From Polluticaenibacter yanchengensis (GTDB taxonomy: Bacteria > Bacteroidota > Bacteroidia > Chitinophagales > Chitinophagaceae), in NCBI GenBank assembly GCA_027854065.1, contig JAQGEF010000011.1, positions 1-64,000 of the forward strand: a stretch of DNA of 64,000 nucleotides, given 5' to 3'. Positions within the stretch are counted from its first letter, which is position 1. Each line of letters opens with the position of its first letter. A program made the position numbers and the translations under genes. Of the stretch, positions 1-8,801 are shown piece by piece. The notes under the pieces were generated by a model. It was given only the letters and a program-made list of their open reading frames with translations. It did no database searches and had not been told where the DNA came from.

Positions 1-278
1 TCGTAAATCCATGATTTCGAATCGCTTTAATATCATTTTTTGTTTCAAAATCGCATTCTCTAACAAATGAAAAATAGCCATTTAATTAAAAATGCCTTCT
101 TCTTCAATTCAGTAGAAAGTAAAAAAGGTGAAAAAAGCAATACATATATATAGTATTCAATAACTTATGATTAATTCCTTAGCTAAATGACATTGTGCCG
201 CAGCCCCTTATCCATTGAACCCTATTCTACAAAATAATGGATCATATTTCCATTACTGAAACATACAAGTCAGCCGGG

Positions 279-1742
279 TTATTCCTTTATAAAACTCCTG
301 TTCAATACCTCACCACTTACATCCAGTACCACCCTGTAAATACCCTTTGGAAGAATATTCACATCTAATTGGTTACCCGAAATAGTACCTGCCAGCAACA
401 CCTTACCGTCCGCAGCAATTATTTTTACATTCACCGGCGCACCTCCAAAGCCATTATTGAAATAAATCCTGTCTTTTACAGGATTAGGATACAATACAAA
501 TGTTGCATCTTCCCAGGTACTAAACTGCAGCACATTAGAATAGAATATTTCTCCACCAGCCGTTACAGCTTTCAACCTGTAAAAGTATCTGCCTGTATTC
601 AACTGTGCCGCATTATAATCGCTCCTGTAAATTAAATTGTCATCCAACAGATCATACCTGGTGCCATCAACGCTTTGTTCCATACCAAGGCGAATCACAT
701 TTTCAATATTCTGTTGCCATTTAAAATACACCATTCCACTTTCCTTCTTCCCCGTCAATAAGAATAAATGGTTCGGCAGATCCTCGTTAAACCTGAACAG
801 GATACTAACAGGTAAATGGTCAGAAGTCGTATTGCGGTAATTCCCGATCTTATTAATAAATTCAGTATGTATCGTAGTAGAATTCGCAACATAGTTTGAC
901 TTCAATTCACTGCTGATAACAATATTATCGATCACATTATCATAGCCAATCACCGAATAGCTCCCATTCCTGCTCAATGGCAAAGTAGCACTATAATAAT
1001 GTTGCGTACCCACAGAATCCTTTACAAGATTCACATAAGAAGAAATGGTATCTGCCATTGGCGCAATTGTCCTTAGTAGATCATCATTAAAATCACCCAA
1101 TAAAACAATATTGTCATTTTTAAACTGGTTATCCAATGTATCTTTTAACTGGTTGATCGCATTGAATCGTTTATTGTAAGAGTCAACCTTATCCGCATCA
1201 CTACCTACATTCGCTTTGCCATGTATCAATACCAGCTTCAAAGGAATGTTCACACTGCTCCTTTTATAAACAGCTTCCAGTAAATACGGGAAACGGCCGT
1301 TTGACCACCAGCTTCTTATTTCGGTCTGGCCGGCAGAAAAAGAAGTCGCATTGATCATGCTCCGGTGATTTTGCAGGCTCACTTTAGATGAATCAAATAC
1401 AAATGCCAGTTTTTGCGCCACAGCATAAGAACCCGCATAGCCGGAAGTAGTTATCGAAAAAGCATTCGAAGCCATAGGAGATACAACATAGACCCAATCT
1501 TTGCCTAAAGAACGTGCCACATTGCCCAACCTGGCAGTGTCTACCACTTCACAAACCGCATAAATATCAGCTGCCAGATCTTTAAAGACTGTTGTTGCAT
1601 TTTGTTGCTGCAAATTCAGATTAGACGGGCCGTTAGAAGCACTGCCAAACCAGCTCATATTCCATGCAACAATTTTCAGATTATTTTGAGCATCAGCAAA
1701 ATGGCAAATAAAAAATAGAAGGGTTGCTAAGATTCGTTTCAT
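279..1742 (-). CDS. Secreted endonuclease/exonuclease/phosphatase-family protein with T9SS sorting domain
   Basis: Predicted extracellular nuclease or phosphodiesterase of the EEP (DNase I-like) fold. Visible EEP motifs are AWNMSW near the mature N-terminus, LIHGKAN, LLGDFNDD and a late SDHLPV, which supply the metal and catalytic residues in this superfamily. The last ~80 residues contain LYPNPVKDRIYF and end in RSFIKE, the usual type A C-terminal signal for type IX secretion. I start at the ATG at 1740-1742, giving MKRILATLLFFICHFADAQ, a clean signal peptide ending in A-x-A-Q. The upstream ATG at 1779-1781 would sit inside a strong hairpin and add a non-signal extension. The substrate is not determinable; an extracellular DNase or nutrient-scavenging role is inferred. 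Confidence 0.85.
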   Translation of the reverse strand: MKRILATLLFFICHFADAQNNLKIVAWNMSWFGSASNGPSNLNLQQQNATTVFKDLAADIYAVCEVVDTARLGNVARSLGKDWVYVVSPMASNAFSITTSGYAGSYAVAQKLAFVFDSSKVSLQNHRSMINATSFSAGQTEIRSWWSNGRFPYLLEAVYKRSSVNIPLKLVLIHGKANVGSDADKVDSYNKRFNAINQLKDTLDNQFKNDNIVLLGDFNDDLLRTIAPMADTISSYVNLVKDSVGTQHYYSATLPLSRNGSYSVIGYDNVIDNIVISSELKSNYVANSTTIHTEFINKIGNYRNTTSDHLPVSILFRFNEDLPNHLFLLTGKKESGMVYFKWQQNIENVIRLGMEQSVDGTRYDLLDDNLIYRSDYNAAQLNTGRYFYRLKAVTAGGEIFYSNVLQFSTWEDATFVLYPNPVKDRIYFNNGFGGAPVNVKIIAADGKVLLAGTISGNQLDVNILPKGIYRVVLDVSGEVLNRSFIKE

Positions 1743-1768
1743 TGACTTTCCCATAATTGTTAAAAATG

Positions 1769-1794
1769 AAAAGTCCCGCACCTACGGGACTTTT
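1769..1794. terminator. Terminator-like hairpin upstream of the secreted nuclease
   Basis: Perfect 10-bp inverted repeat: AAAAGTCCCG (1769-1778) and CGGGACTTTT (1785-1794) with a 6-base loop, flanked by A/T runs on both strands. It lies 27 bases upstream of the start codon I prefer for the leftward nuclease gene, so it would be in that gene's 5' leader or mark the end of an antisense transcript. It reads as an intrinsic terminator in both directions. Confidence 0.6.
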
Positions 1795-2155
1795 CTCAAA
1801 CAAACCATTTCCAAATAAACCTTATCCTATGAAAATTCAGGTACAAAGATGATAAACTTTTCTGACATTCAAAACAAGTTTCTAACAATTTAAACAAAAC
1901 ATACAAAACCTTAAAATTCATCTAACAAAAACACAAAATAAACATATTGGATTCAAAAAAGCTATTAAATTCATTTTTTGCAATACAAAAGCACTTATTC
2001 TATATATTTTTTATTTAAAAGAAAACAAACGTCTATCACAGAACAGGCAAAACTGCTATTTATTGTTAATCAAATTACAATCGGTAAATAAATAAACCAT
2101 TACTGTTTACATTTACACCATTGAATTTTAAAATGCAAAAGCATTAAATTACAAA
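1795..2155. other. AT-rich divergent intergenic region
   Basis: Divergent spacer between the leftward nuclease and the rightward ubiX operon. Very AT-rich; no ORF, tRNA or strong hairpin seen beyond the one at 1769-1794. It probably holds promoters for both directions, but I find no full TTG-N19-21-TAnnTTTG match. Confidence 0.5.
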
Positions 2156-2758
2156 ATGGACGAAATGTGTAAAATAGTATTAGCAATTACCGGAGCAAGC
2201 GGCTCAATTTATGCAAACAGGTTATTACATAAACTAGTACAAAAAACAAATAGCATTGAAACAATTGGGGTTGTAATGAGTAAAAATGCCCAAACAGTAT
2301 GGACAACAGAACTGGGAGAGGCTTCATGGAATAAATACCAGTCCAATGAAACAGGCAAAGTGCCCGTTAGATTCTATGACAAATACGATTTCAACGCACC
2401 ATTCGCATCAGGTTCTGCCAGGTACAATAAAATGGTAATCATCCCCTGCAGTATGGGTACGATGGGCAGAATCGCCAATGGCATTTCTGACGACCTGGTA
2501 ACCAGGGCCGCAGATGTCATTTTAAAAGAACGCCGGCAATTGATCTTAGTGGCCAGGGAAACACCATATAACCTCATTCATATAAACAATATGAAAGCAA
2601 TCACAGAAACCGGTGGTATCATCTGCCCGGCAACGCCATCTTTTTACAGTTTACCAAAAACGATAACAGAAGTAGCAGATACTGTAGTAGACAGAGTCAT
2701 CGATTTAATGGCCATTCCCAATGATACTTACAGATGGCAGGACACAGCACATAAATAA
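2156..2758 (+). CDS. ubiX: Flavin prenyltransferase UbiX
   Basis: UbiX makes prenylated FMN, the cofactor for UbiD-type decarboxylases, from FMN and dimethylallyl phosphate. The N-terminus has the Rossmann-like flavoprotein motif KIVLAITGASGSIYA. The middle carries IIPCSMGTMGRIANGISDDL, followed by RAADVILKERRQLILVARETP and the downstream PATPSFYS region; these are the family's FMN and phosphate-binding segments. At 200 residues it has the normal length. An internal ATG at 2165 (MCKIVLAIT) fits family starts as well as the first ATG. Its stop overlaps the next possible start by one base (TAATG), so it heads an operon with the thioesterase, xseA and xseB. No ubiD gene lies in this window. Confidence 0.92.
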   Translation: MDEMCKIVLAITGASGSIYANRLLHKLVQKTNSIETIGVVMSKNAQTVWTTELGEASWNKYQSNETGKVPVRFYDKYDFNAPFASGSARYNKMVIIPCSMGTMGRIANGISDDLVTRAADVILKERRQLILVARETPYNLIHINNMKAITETGGIICPATPSFYSLPKTITEVADTVVDRVIDLMAIPNDTYRWQDTAHK

Positions 2759-2838
2759 TGCACAGAACCATCCATTCAATACTGTTTTCAAAACAACAGA
2801 CAGCACATCAAGACATTCGTTCTGCAAAAATCAAAAAC

Positions 2839-3288
2839 ATGAGCAAAGAAGAAATATTATTTTTTTTAAATAGCAATAAAGACAAAGCCATTACAAACTC
2901 CCCTGCCCCATTTATGAACTGGCTGGCGCCCGTTTTACTCAATTTTTCGGAAGGCAGCTTAGAACTGGCTTACACAGTAAGGCCCGAAATGGCAAATCCT
3001 GTAGGCATATTGCATGGCGGTGTTATTGCTGCCATTATTGATGACAGCATAGGAGCCACTCTCATTACATATGGCAAACTGGAATTCCATGCAACGATTA
3101 ACCTTACGATTGACTACCTGGGGGCCGCTAAACCGGGAGACAGTATTATTGCCATTACAAAAGTGATAAAAAAAGGGAAACAGCTTACCAATGCCATTTG
3201 CGAAATCTGGAATAAAGATAAAACAAGAATGCTGGCAAAAGGCAGTAGTAACTTACTTTTGGCAAACCAATACGCTATTCAATCCTGA
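2839..3288 (+). CDS. PaaI-family hotdog thioesterase
   Basis: Single hotdog-fold acyl-CoA thioesterase of the PaaI/YdiI type. The key segment is ANPVGILHGGVIAAIIDDSIGATL, where HGG and the following acidic residue form the active site in the family. The C-terminal strand pattern TINLTIDYLGAAKPGD and AICEIWNKDKTRMLAKGSS is typical. I prefer the ATG at 2839 (MSKEEILFFL, ~149 residues, normal family length); a longer frame opens at 2758, overlapping the ubiX stop by one base, but its first 27 residues look non-conserved. The acyl substrate is unknown. Probably cotranscribed with ubiX and xseA, whose ATG overlaps this stop by one base. Confidence 0.85.
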   Translation: MSKEEILFFLNSNKDKAITNSPAPFMNWLAPVLLNFSEGSLELAYTVRPEMANPVGILHGGVIAAIIDDSIGATLITYGKLEFHATINLTIDYLGAAKPGDSIIAITKVIKKGKQLTNAICEIWNKDKTRMLAKGSSNLLLANQYAIQS

Positions 3289-4640
3289 TGTACACGCAAA
3301 ATAGAAAATTACAGCTTTCGGAACTAACAGCCATCATTCAGAATACAATGGAAGAGATTTTCTTTGATGAAAGTTTCTGGATTGTAGCAGAAGTCATTGA
3401 TGTAAAAAAGTACCCGTCAAAACGCTGGTGTTTTTTAAAGTTCGTAGAAAAACACAGAGGCCAGATAGCCGCAGAAATGCAAGCCGTCTTTTGGGCACGC
3501 GGCTACACCTATATAGACCTGTTTGAGCGCATTACCGGCCAGAAATTTTCTGACGGCATGGAAGTTGTCTGCCGCGTATCCGTTAGCTTTCACCCGAAAT
3601 TCGGCTTAAAACTCGAAGTACTCGAAATTGATGCCAGCTATACCTTAGGTAAAGTAGAACAAGACCGTTTACTCACCATTGAAAGGCTCAAAACAGAACA
3701 CAGTGATATTGTAAAAGAAGTCGATGGCAGTTTTGTTACTTACAACAACCAGAAAAACATACCGGTAGGCATAAAAAAAATCGCATTAATAACCGCACAA
3801 AACAGTGATGGCGAAAGAGATTTCCTACATGAACTAAAAAACAATAGTTATAGTTACACCTTTGACGTTGCCATTTTTCATGCCCAGGTACAAGGCAATC
3901 ATGCAGCTACAGAAATAAACAACCAGCTAAAAAAAATTGCGCAACGAAAAGATATTGATATTGTCGTAATAGTCCGTGGCGGCGGCTCTCAAACAGATTT
4001 AAAAGCTTTTGACGATTACGAGCTGGCATTAACCATTGCAGGTTTTGAAGTCCCGATATTCACAGGCATCGGGCACGATAGGAATATCAGCATTGTGGAT
4101 ATGATGGCCACACCATATAAAACACCAACCAAAGTAGCACATGCGATTGTTGAAAACAATTTCAACTTCGAAAACAGGTTGTTGAAACTAGAGCAGCAGT
4201 TGGCAGATAATATTTCAGATATCTTATTTACCTACGAAACCAGGCTTGCCAATGCGGAAAAAATACTACAGTTAAAAGTACCTTTACTCGTACAGCAGAA
4301 ATTGAGTAACATCCACCAGCTTAAACAAGATCTGAAACAGGGTGTGTTTAAAACTCTCGAAACAAAAAAACAACAATTGGCACTTCAAAAGCATACGCTG
4401 GATAAAGAAGTGTCTAATAAACTAACCCTTAAAAAACAACAATTGAATAGCCTCAACCGCGTATTGAACAGTTTAAATGTACAATCTATTTTAAACAGAG
4501 GTTTTGCATACATAAAAATCAACAATAATATCATTCAATCAGCAGCCGGCATTCACATCGATAATAATATTGATATTGTAATGAAAGACGGTAATGTAGC
4601 AGCAAAAGTTTTAAATATTAATACAAATGGCGAAGTTTAA
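3288..4640 (+). CDS. xseA: Exodeoxyribonuclease VII large subunit
   Basis: Large subunit of exonuclease VII, which degrades single-stranded DNA in both directions. Residues ~1-115 form the OB-like nucleic-acid-binding domain (LSELTAIIQNTMEE, SFWIVAEV, KFGLKLEVLEID). The catalytic domain carries VVIVRGGGSQTDLKAFDDYELA and PIFTGIGHDRNISIVDMMA, the hallmark VRGGG...DL..F and GIGH.-D motifs. It is followed by a long helical region ~290-420 and the late QSILNRGFAYI motif. Length of 450 is normal. The last 14 bases overlap xseB, implying translational coupling. Confidence 0.95.
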   Translation: MYTQNRKLQLSELTAIIQNTMEEIFFDESFWIVAEVIDVKKYPSKRWCFLKFVEKHRGQIAAEMQAVFWARGYTYIDLFERITGQKFSDGMEVVCRVSVSFHPKFGLKLEVLEIDASYTLGKVEQDRLLTIERLKTEHSDIVKEVDGSFVTYNNQKNIPVGIKKIALITAQNSDGERDFLHELKNNSYSYTFDVAIFHAQVQGNHAATEINNQLKKIAQRKDIDIVVIVRGGGSQTDLKAFDDYELALTIAGFEVPIFTGIGHDRNISIVDMMATPYKTPTKVAHAIVENNFNFENRLLKLEQQLADNISDILFTYETRLANAEKILQLKVPLLVQQKLSNIHQLKQDLKQGVFKTLETKKQQLALQKHTLDKEVSNKLTLKKQQLNSLNRVLNSLNVQSILNRGFAYIKINNNIIQSAAGIHIDNNIDIVMKDGNVAAKVLNINTNGEV

Positions 4641-4830
4641 TTTTGAAAAAGCTTACAAGGATTTGGAAGCCATCGTTACACAAGTAGAAAACGATAATGT
4701 GCCATTAGATGAGTTAGCCGAAAAAGTAAAAAAGGCAAAACTCCTGATCAGCATGTGTGAACAAAAGTTAAGAGAAATTGACAATGAACTAAACGACAAC
4801 AAACCAAACAACCAAACAGATAACGATTAA
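4627..4830 (+). CDS. xseB: Exodeoxyribonuclease VII small subunit
   Basis: Small helical subunit that assembles with XseA. The sequence FEKAYKDLEAIVTQVENDNVPLDE followed by AEKVKKAKLLISMCEQKL matches the compact two-helix family core. The protein is 67 residues, normal for the family. It begins inside the 3' end of xseA (14-base overlap) in a different frame. The Asn/Asp-rich tail is not conserved. Confidence 0.92.
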   Translation: MAKFNFEKAYKDLEAIVTQVENDNVPLDELAEKVKKAKLLISMCEQKLREIDNELNDNKPNNQTDND

Positions 4831-4840
4831 AAATTGTCCT

Positions 4841-5602
4841 ATGAAATTCATTAAAAAAGCAGCCGTCATTACCACGGCGGTTGTCTCATTAGCATTTGTT
4901 GAGAAACTCAGGACCGTCAGCATATGGATGGCAGGCGATTCTACCATTGCTGCCAAAAAGCAGGACAGGTACCCGGAAAACGGCTGGGGAATGCCATTTG
5001 CCTCCTTCTTTGACAGCAAAAAAGCGGTGGTACAAAACGAAGCACAAAACGGCAGAAGTACCAGGACTTTCATCGAGGAAGGCCGCTGGGACAAAATAGC
5101 TAAAGAAGCCCGCGAAGGGGATTATGTTTTTATACAATTCGGACATAATGACGAATCCAAAGAAAAAGTAGACCGCTACACGACGCCAGAGCAGTATAAA
5201 GCTAATTTAGCCCGCTTTGTTAATGATACCAGGGCAGCAAAAGCAATTCCCATCCTGGTTACGCCTGTTAGCAGGCGCAAGTTTGATAAAGCAGGCAACC
5301 AGCTGGAAACACACAAAGAATATTCACCATTGGTAAAACAAGTAGCTGATAGTTTAAAAGTATTGTTTATAGACTTAGATACAAAAAGCCGTGAACTATA
5401 CCAGAAAATGGGAGAAGAAAATTCTAAATTACTGTTTTTACAATTAGCACCGAACGAACACCCGAACTACCCGAACGGCGTTACTGACAATACACATTTC
5501 AGCGAATTAGGCGCCCGTTTAATCGCACAGATCATGTATAAAGAAATTGTGGCGTTAAATATAGAAGACTTAATCAAAAGATTCAACGAAGGCAAAAAAT
5601 AA
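4841..5602 (+). CDS. SGNH/GDSL esterase, rhamnogalacturonan-acetylesterase-like
   Basis: Secreted carbohydrate-esterase-type hydrolase. After a hydrophobic N-terminus (AAVITTAVVSLAFV) the SGNH blocks appear in order: block I WMAGDSTIAA (nucleophile Ser), block II region NEAQNGRSTRTF, block III FIQFGHND, and block V DNTHFSELGA (catalytic Asp/His). This ordering and the GRSTRTF segment are typical of rhamnogalacturonan acetylesterases, which deacetylate pectin backbones; the exact substrate is inferred. It sits 10 bp after xseB, probably by chance of operon organisation rather than by function. Confidence 0.85.
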   Translation: MKFIKKAAVITTAVVSLAFVEKLRTVSIWMAGDSTIAAKKQDRYPENGWGMPFASFFDSKKAVVQNEAQNGRSTRTFIEEGRWDKIAKEAREGDYVFIQFGHNDESKEKVDRYTTPEQYKANLARFVNDTRAAKAIPILVTPVSRRKFDKAGNQLETHKEYSPLVKQVADSLKVLFIDLDTKSRELYQKMGEENSKLLFLQLAPNEHPNYPNGVTDNTHFSELGARLIAQIMYKEIVALNIEDLIKRFNEGKK

Positions 5603-5606
5603 AACA

Positions 5607-5667
5607 TATTATAGCCATGAATATCCGAATAATTAAAGTTTTTATTCGTTTATTCGTGGCTATTATA
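5607..5667. repeat. 26-bp imperfect inverted repeat
   Basis: Left arm 5607-5632 and right arm 5642-5667 are near-perfect reverse complements; both contain the word GAATA and the pair AGCC/GGCT. The spacer is 9 bases. It fills nearly the whole gap between the esterase stop and the glycosyltransferase start. It could be an intergenic repeat of the GCCACGAAT type common in bacterial genomes, or a transcript-end hairpin. Confidence 0.6.
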
Positions 5668-5678
5668 ATTTTGACGGC

Positions 5679-6836
5679 ATGCCACACCAACCTCATATTA
5701 TTTTCACAGTTACCAACGACCTGGTTTTCGACCAACGCATGCACCGGATATGCACCACCCTTTCAGATGTTGGCTACAAAGTAACCCTGGTTGGCCGTTT
5801 AATGCCCGACTCACCCAAACTCACACCCAAAAAATTTGAACAAATAAGACTTAAGCTCAATTTTCATTCAGGAAAACTTTTCTATATTCAGTACAATTTA
5901 AGATTATACCGCTTCCTACGCAGGCAAAAAGCAGATGCCATTTGTGCGATAGACCTGGATACAATAGTACCGGTTTATTATGCAGCAAAAAAACTAAAGT
6001 GCATAAAAGCCCTCGATGCCCATGAATACTTCACAGAAATGAACGAAATAAAACGCAGGCCCGGTATTTACAAAATCTGGCATTGGGTAGAACGCCGTTT
6101 TATGCCTGAATTTCACAATGGATATACAGTTGGATATGCTATTGCCAATAGCTTTAAAAACATTTATAACCTGGATTATGAAGTGGTAAGGAACATGCCA
6201 CTAAAGAATCCGAATACCCAACCAAACCCCGATGCCTTACAGCAGGCAGTTGATTTAATCGACCATTTTAACAGAAATACTGACAGCAGCTTACCTGTTA
6301 TTATGTACCAGGGTGCAGTAAACGAAGCCCGCGGATTAATCCAGTTAATCGATGCCATGAAAAATATACCTGCGCGCTTAATCATAGCAGGCACCGGCAA
6401 TACTTTTGAAGAAACACATGCCCATTTAACTCAACAAAACCTGGGACATAAGATCATTATGACAGGAAATATTCGCCCGGAAGTACTAAAGCACTTAACC
6501 AATCATTGTTACATAGGCATCAACCTGGTAGAAAACACTGGATTGAATCAATACTATTCCCTTGCCAACAAATACTTTGATTACATAATGGCAAGCAAAC
6601 CCCAGGTAAGTATGAATTACCCCGAATACAAACGTGTAAACGACACCTACGATATTGCCCTTTTAATAGACAATGTAGAGGTACCTGCTATCGAGAACGC
6701 CATTAACCAACTGCTCAATAACGCTGCTTTATACCAGCGTTTAGCCAACAATTGTATTAATGCTGCTTCACAATTAAACTGGGAAAAAGAATCCGAAAAA
6801 CTAGTAACATTCTGGAAAAGCATATTACCGGCCTAA
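5679..6836 (+). CDS. Glycosyltransferase, GT4-like (GT-B fold)
   Basis: Predicted cytoplasmic or membrane-associated glycosyltransferase. The N-terminal half has the GT-B acceptor domain pattern with FTVTNDLVFDQRMHRICTTL and AICAIDLDTIVPVYYAAK. The C-terminal half has the nucleotide-sugar domain, seen as IMYQGAVNEARGLIQLIDAM, RLIIAGTGNTFEE and a late Y.LANKYFDYIMASKPQVSM segment in place of the common E-x7-E motif. No signal peptide. Donor and acceptor are unknown; a polysaccharide or lipid-linked glycan role is inferred. It converges with the threonine aldolase, overlapping its 3' end by 4 bases. Confidence 0.8.
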   Translation: MPHQPHIIFTVTNDLVFDQRMHRICTTLSDVGYKVTLVGRLMPDSPKLTPKKFEQIRLKLNFHSGKLFYIQYNLRLYRFLRRQKADAICAIDLDTIVPVYYAAKKLKCIKALDAHEYFTEMNEIKRRPGIYKIWHWVERRFMPEFHNGYTVGYAIANSFKNIYNLDYEVVRNMPLKNPNTQPNPDALQQAVDLIDHFNRNTDSSLPVIMYQGAVNEARGLIQLIDAMKNIPARLIIAGTGNTFEETHAHLTQQNLGHKIIMTGNIRPEVLKHLTNHCYIGINLVENTGLNQYYSLANKYFDYIMASKPQVSMNYPEYKRVNDTYDIALLIDNVEVPAIENAINQLLNNAALYQRLANNCINAASQLNWEKESEKLVTFWKSILPA

Positions 6837-7855
6837 ACACCGGCGAGTTTCAGATCATCAACAAACTCATTCACAACGCTCAATTTAGTAAACCAGCTGG
6901 TCACTAGCCGCACAGCCGTCTTTTCCTCATTAATTTTCAGCCAGTCATAAAACTCATATTGTTCCCTCAGCTTTGCAATGACCGTATTTGGAAAAACAGG
7001 AAAAATTTGGTTTGTTTTAGAATCCGTTAAAAAATCGTATCCCAATGTCTTAATACCACCAGATAATTGAGCGGCCATTTTATTGGCGTGATGCCCCAAT
7101 TCAAAAAATAAACCATTTTGAAATAACACTAAAAACTGGAGACCCAATAAACGTCCTTTCGCCAGTAATGCCCCACGCATTTTCATGTTATACACAAAAT
7201 CCTGGTGAAGCAATACATTATTAATAACAATCGCCTCTCCTAACAAAGCCCCGTTCTTAGTGCCGCCAATATAAAATGCATCTGTATGTTTAGCCACATC
7301 AGCCAACGTTAAATCCCCGGCCGCTAACCCCGAGGCTAACCTCGCACCATCCATAAACAGCCATAAATTTCTCTGCTGACAAAATTCCCATAAAGCCACC
7401 AGTTCGTCCTTACTATAAAACGTACCAAGTTCTGTAGAATTTGAAATATACACCAATGCCGGCATCGTCATATGTACAGGTTCCACTTTATTTAAGTGCA
7501 TAGCAATTAACGCTGGTGTCAGCTTACCATCCAAAGTAGCAATCGTTTCTATTTTGTGCCCGGTGGCTTCTATAGCACCCGTTTCGTGATGAAATATATG
7601 ACCAGTTTCCGCTGAAATCACCGATTGGTAAGGCTTCAATACTGCTGATATAAATGTCAGGTTAGCCTGAGTGCCGCCCGATACAAAAAACACTTCCGCT
7701 TCTGCATTCAAATGTTCTTTTATCAGTTTTTTTGCGCGCATCGAATATTCATCTTCGCCATACCCGTTTTGCTGCACTTCGTTTGTTTGCAAAATGGCTT
7801 CCAGTATTTTCGGATGCGCCCCTTCACTATAATCATTCTTAAAACTATATTTCAT
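6833..7855 (-). CDS. Threonine aldolase / beta-eliminating lyase family PLP enzyme
   Basis: Fold-type I PLP enzyme of the low-specificity L-threonine aldolase family, which cleaves L-threonine (or allo-threonine) to glycine and acetaldehyde. Visible are the N-terminal NDYSEGAHPKILEA segment, the substrate region FFVSGGTQANLTFI, the PLP-binding LFMDGARLASGLA, and the Schiff-base lysine in FYIGGTKNGALLG (about residue 200 from this start). I choose the ATG at 7853-7855 (MKYSFKNDYSEG), because family members begin just before the NDYSEG-like motif; the track-style start 21 bases upstream adds MEFITAA. Normal length (~340). Confidence 0.88.
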   Translation of the reverse strand: MKYSFKNDYSEGAHPKILEAILQTNEVQQNGYGEDEYSMRAKKLIKEHLNAEAEVFFVSGGTQANLTFISAVLKPYQSVISAETGHIFHHETGAIEATGHKIETIATLDGKLTPALIAMHLNKVEPVHMTMPALVYISNSTELGTFYSKDELVALWEFCQQRNLWLFMDGARLASGLAAGDLTLADVAKHTDAFYIGGTKNGALLGEAIVINNVLLHQDFVYNMKMRGALLAKGRLLGLQFLVLFQNGLFFELGHHANKMAAQLSGGIKTLGYDFLTDSKTNQIFPVFPNTVIAKLREQYEFYDWLKINEEKTAVRLVTSWFTKLSVVNEFVDDLKLAGV

Positions 7856-7884
7856 TGCCGCTGTTATAAACTCCAAATTTACAA

Positions 7885-8175
7885 TTAACTTTTAAAGCTT
7901 AACCCCTCAACCTCCAAAGCTTTTATTAAAACAGGAACTGATGATTTACCAATGCCATGTAATGCCAGAATATCCTTCAAATAATAGCCAGATAACTTCT
8001 CAGGGTTAATAATTCCTGCTTTTTCCAATGCCCTCCTCGCAGGAGCACTGAATAAAGCCAAAAAGTCAGTAGCTGGATTACTCTCCTTCTCACATATAGG
8101 ACAAACCGGGCAATCACTCGATTTATAATATTCATGTCCTTTTACACATGTCCGGAGTGTTTTTTTCGTTTTCAT
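7885..8175 (-). CDS. Small zinc-ribbon protein with RNA-polymerase alpha-CTD-like/HhH domain
   Basis: A 96-residue protein. Residues ~9-30 hold a knuckle-like CVKGHEYYKSSDCPVCPICEKE with four cysteines plus a histidine, likely binding zinc. The C-terminal part, LFSAPARRALEKAGIINPEKLSG followed by YLKDILALHGIGKSSVPVL, resembles the helix-hairpin-helix fold of the RNA polymerase alpha-subunit C-terminal domain, where it binds DNA. The rest of the alpha subunit is absent. A small nucleic-acid-binding or regulatory protein is plausible; no function is established. It is 29 bp upstream (in transcription terms downstream of nothing) of the aldolase gene and could be cotranscribed with it. Confidence 0.75.
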   Translation of the reverse strand: MKTKKTLRTCVKGHEYYKSSDCPVCPICEKESNPATDFLALFSAPARRALEKAGIINPEKLSGYYLKDILALHGIGKSSVPVLIKALEVEGLSFKS

Positions 8176-8207
8176 CTTTTACAATTTAAGGTCATATACA
8201 AACATAA

Positions 8208-8235
8208 AAAAGCAGCCCACATAACGCAGACTGCT
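8208..8235 (-). terminator. Possible terminator of the outer-membrane protein gene
   Basis: On the minus strand AGCAG (8235-8231) pairs with CTGCT (8215-8211) across a 15-base loop and is followed by a run of six T. It lies 27-50 bases past the stop of the leftward barrel gene. Short stem, so only a moderate call. Confidence 0.4.
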
Positions 8236-8261
8236 CTTAATCATTTATTATCAAATCCTCT

Positions 8262-8801
8262 TTATTTCAGTGGGTTTCTGTAATTATCCCTACCAAGGTA
8301 AATCTGGAAGCCAAAACGCATGGTAAAACCACTGGCACCATCCACATTTTTAAATTTTGAATAATTGTAGCCGGTAACACCCTCAACTGCCACCATATCA
8401 TTAATAAAAGCCGCAAAACCCATTCCAATTAAAAAATCGAAACCATTTGTTTTGGTCTTACTCATTTCAGGCAGCTTAATACTTCTGTTCTGATAGCTGA
8501 ACTCAGTTACAATAAACGGCTTTGTAGTACTTTCCCCTATATAATAGCGGGCAAAAGGGCCTAAACCAAATTGGTTTGTTTTAGTGTCACCTTCTTTTCT
8601 GAACGAAAGATTCAAATTGGCGCCAATTGCAAAATTATCAGCAATAAAATAACCATAATTCGGGTTGATTACCACAGAATTATTGCCTTTAGTTGTTTGA
8701 AAACTCACAGAACCACCTACTAAACTCGTTCCTTCTTCTATTTTTTGGGCATTAGCATTTATTACTAAAATAGAAAATAACGCTACAAGGATTTTTTTCA
8801 T
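8262..8801 (-). CDS. Outer-membrane beta-barrel protein
   Basis: A 179-residue protein with signal peptide MKKILVALFSILVINANAQ and alternating hydrophobic strands (GGSVSFQTTKG, NPNYGYFIADNFAIGANLN, GPFARYYIG, MRFGFQIYLG), ending in a predicted short barrel. It matches the OmpA/porin-like small barrels (about eight strands) frequent in Bacteroidota. The start codon overlaps the stop of the upstream SprT-like gene (ATGA), so the two are translationally coupled. Function unknown. Confidence 0.8.
   Translation of the reverse strand: MKKILVALFSILVINANAQKIEEGTSLVGGSVSFQTTKGNNSVVINPNYGYFIADNFAIGANLNLSFRKEGDTKTNQFGLGPFARYYIGESTTKPFIVTEFSYQNRSIKLPEMSKTKTNGFDFLIGMGFAAFINDMVAVEGVTGYNYSKFKNVDGASGFTMRFGFQIYLGRDNYRNPLK

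Noticed and set aside
1..278. Possible 3' end of a gene at the left edge
   Set aside because: No open frame with coding character; stops in all frames and high AT content.
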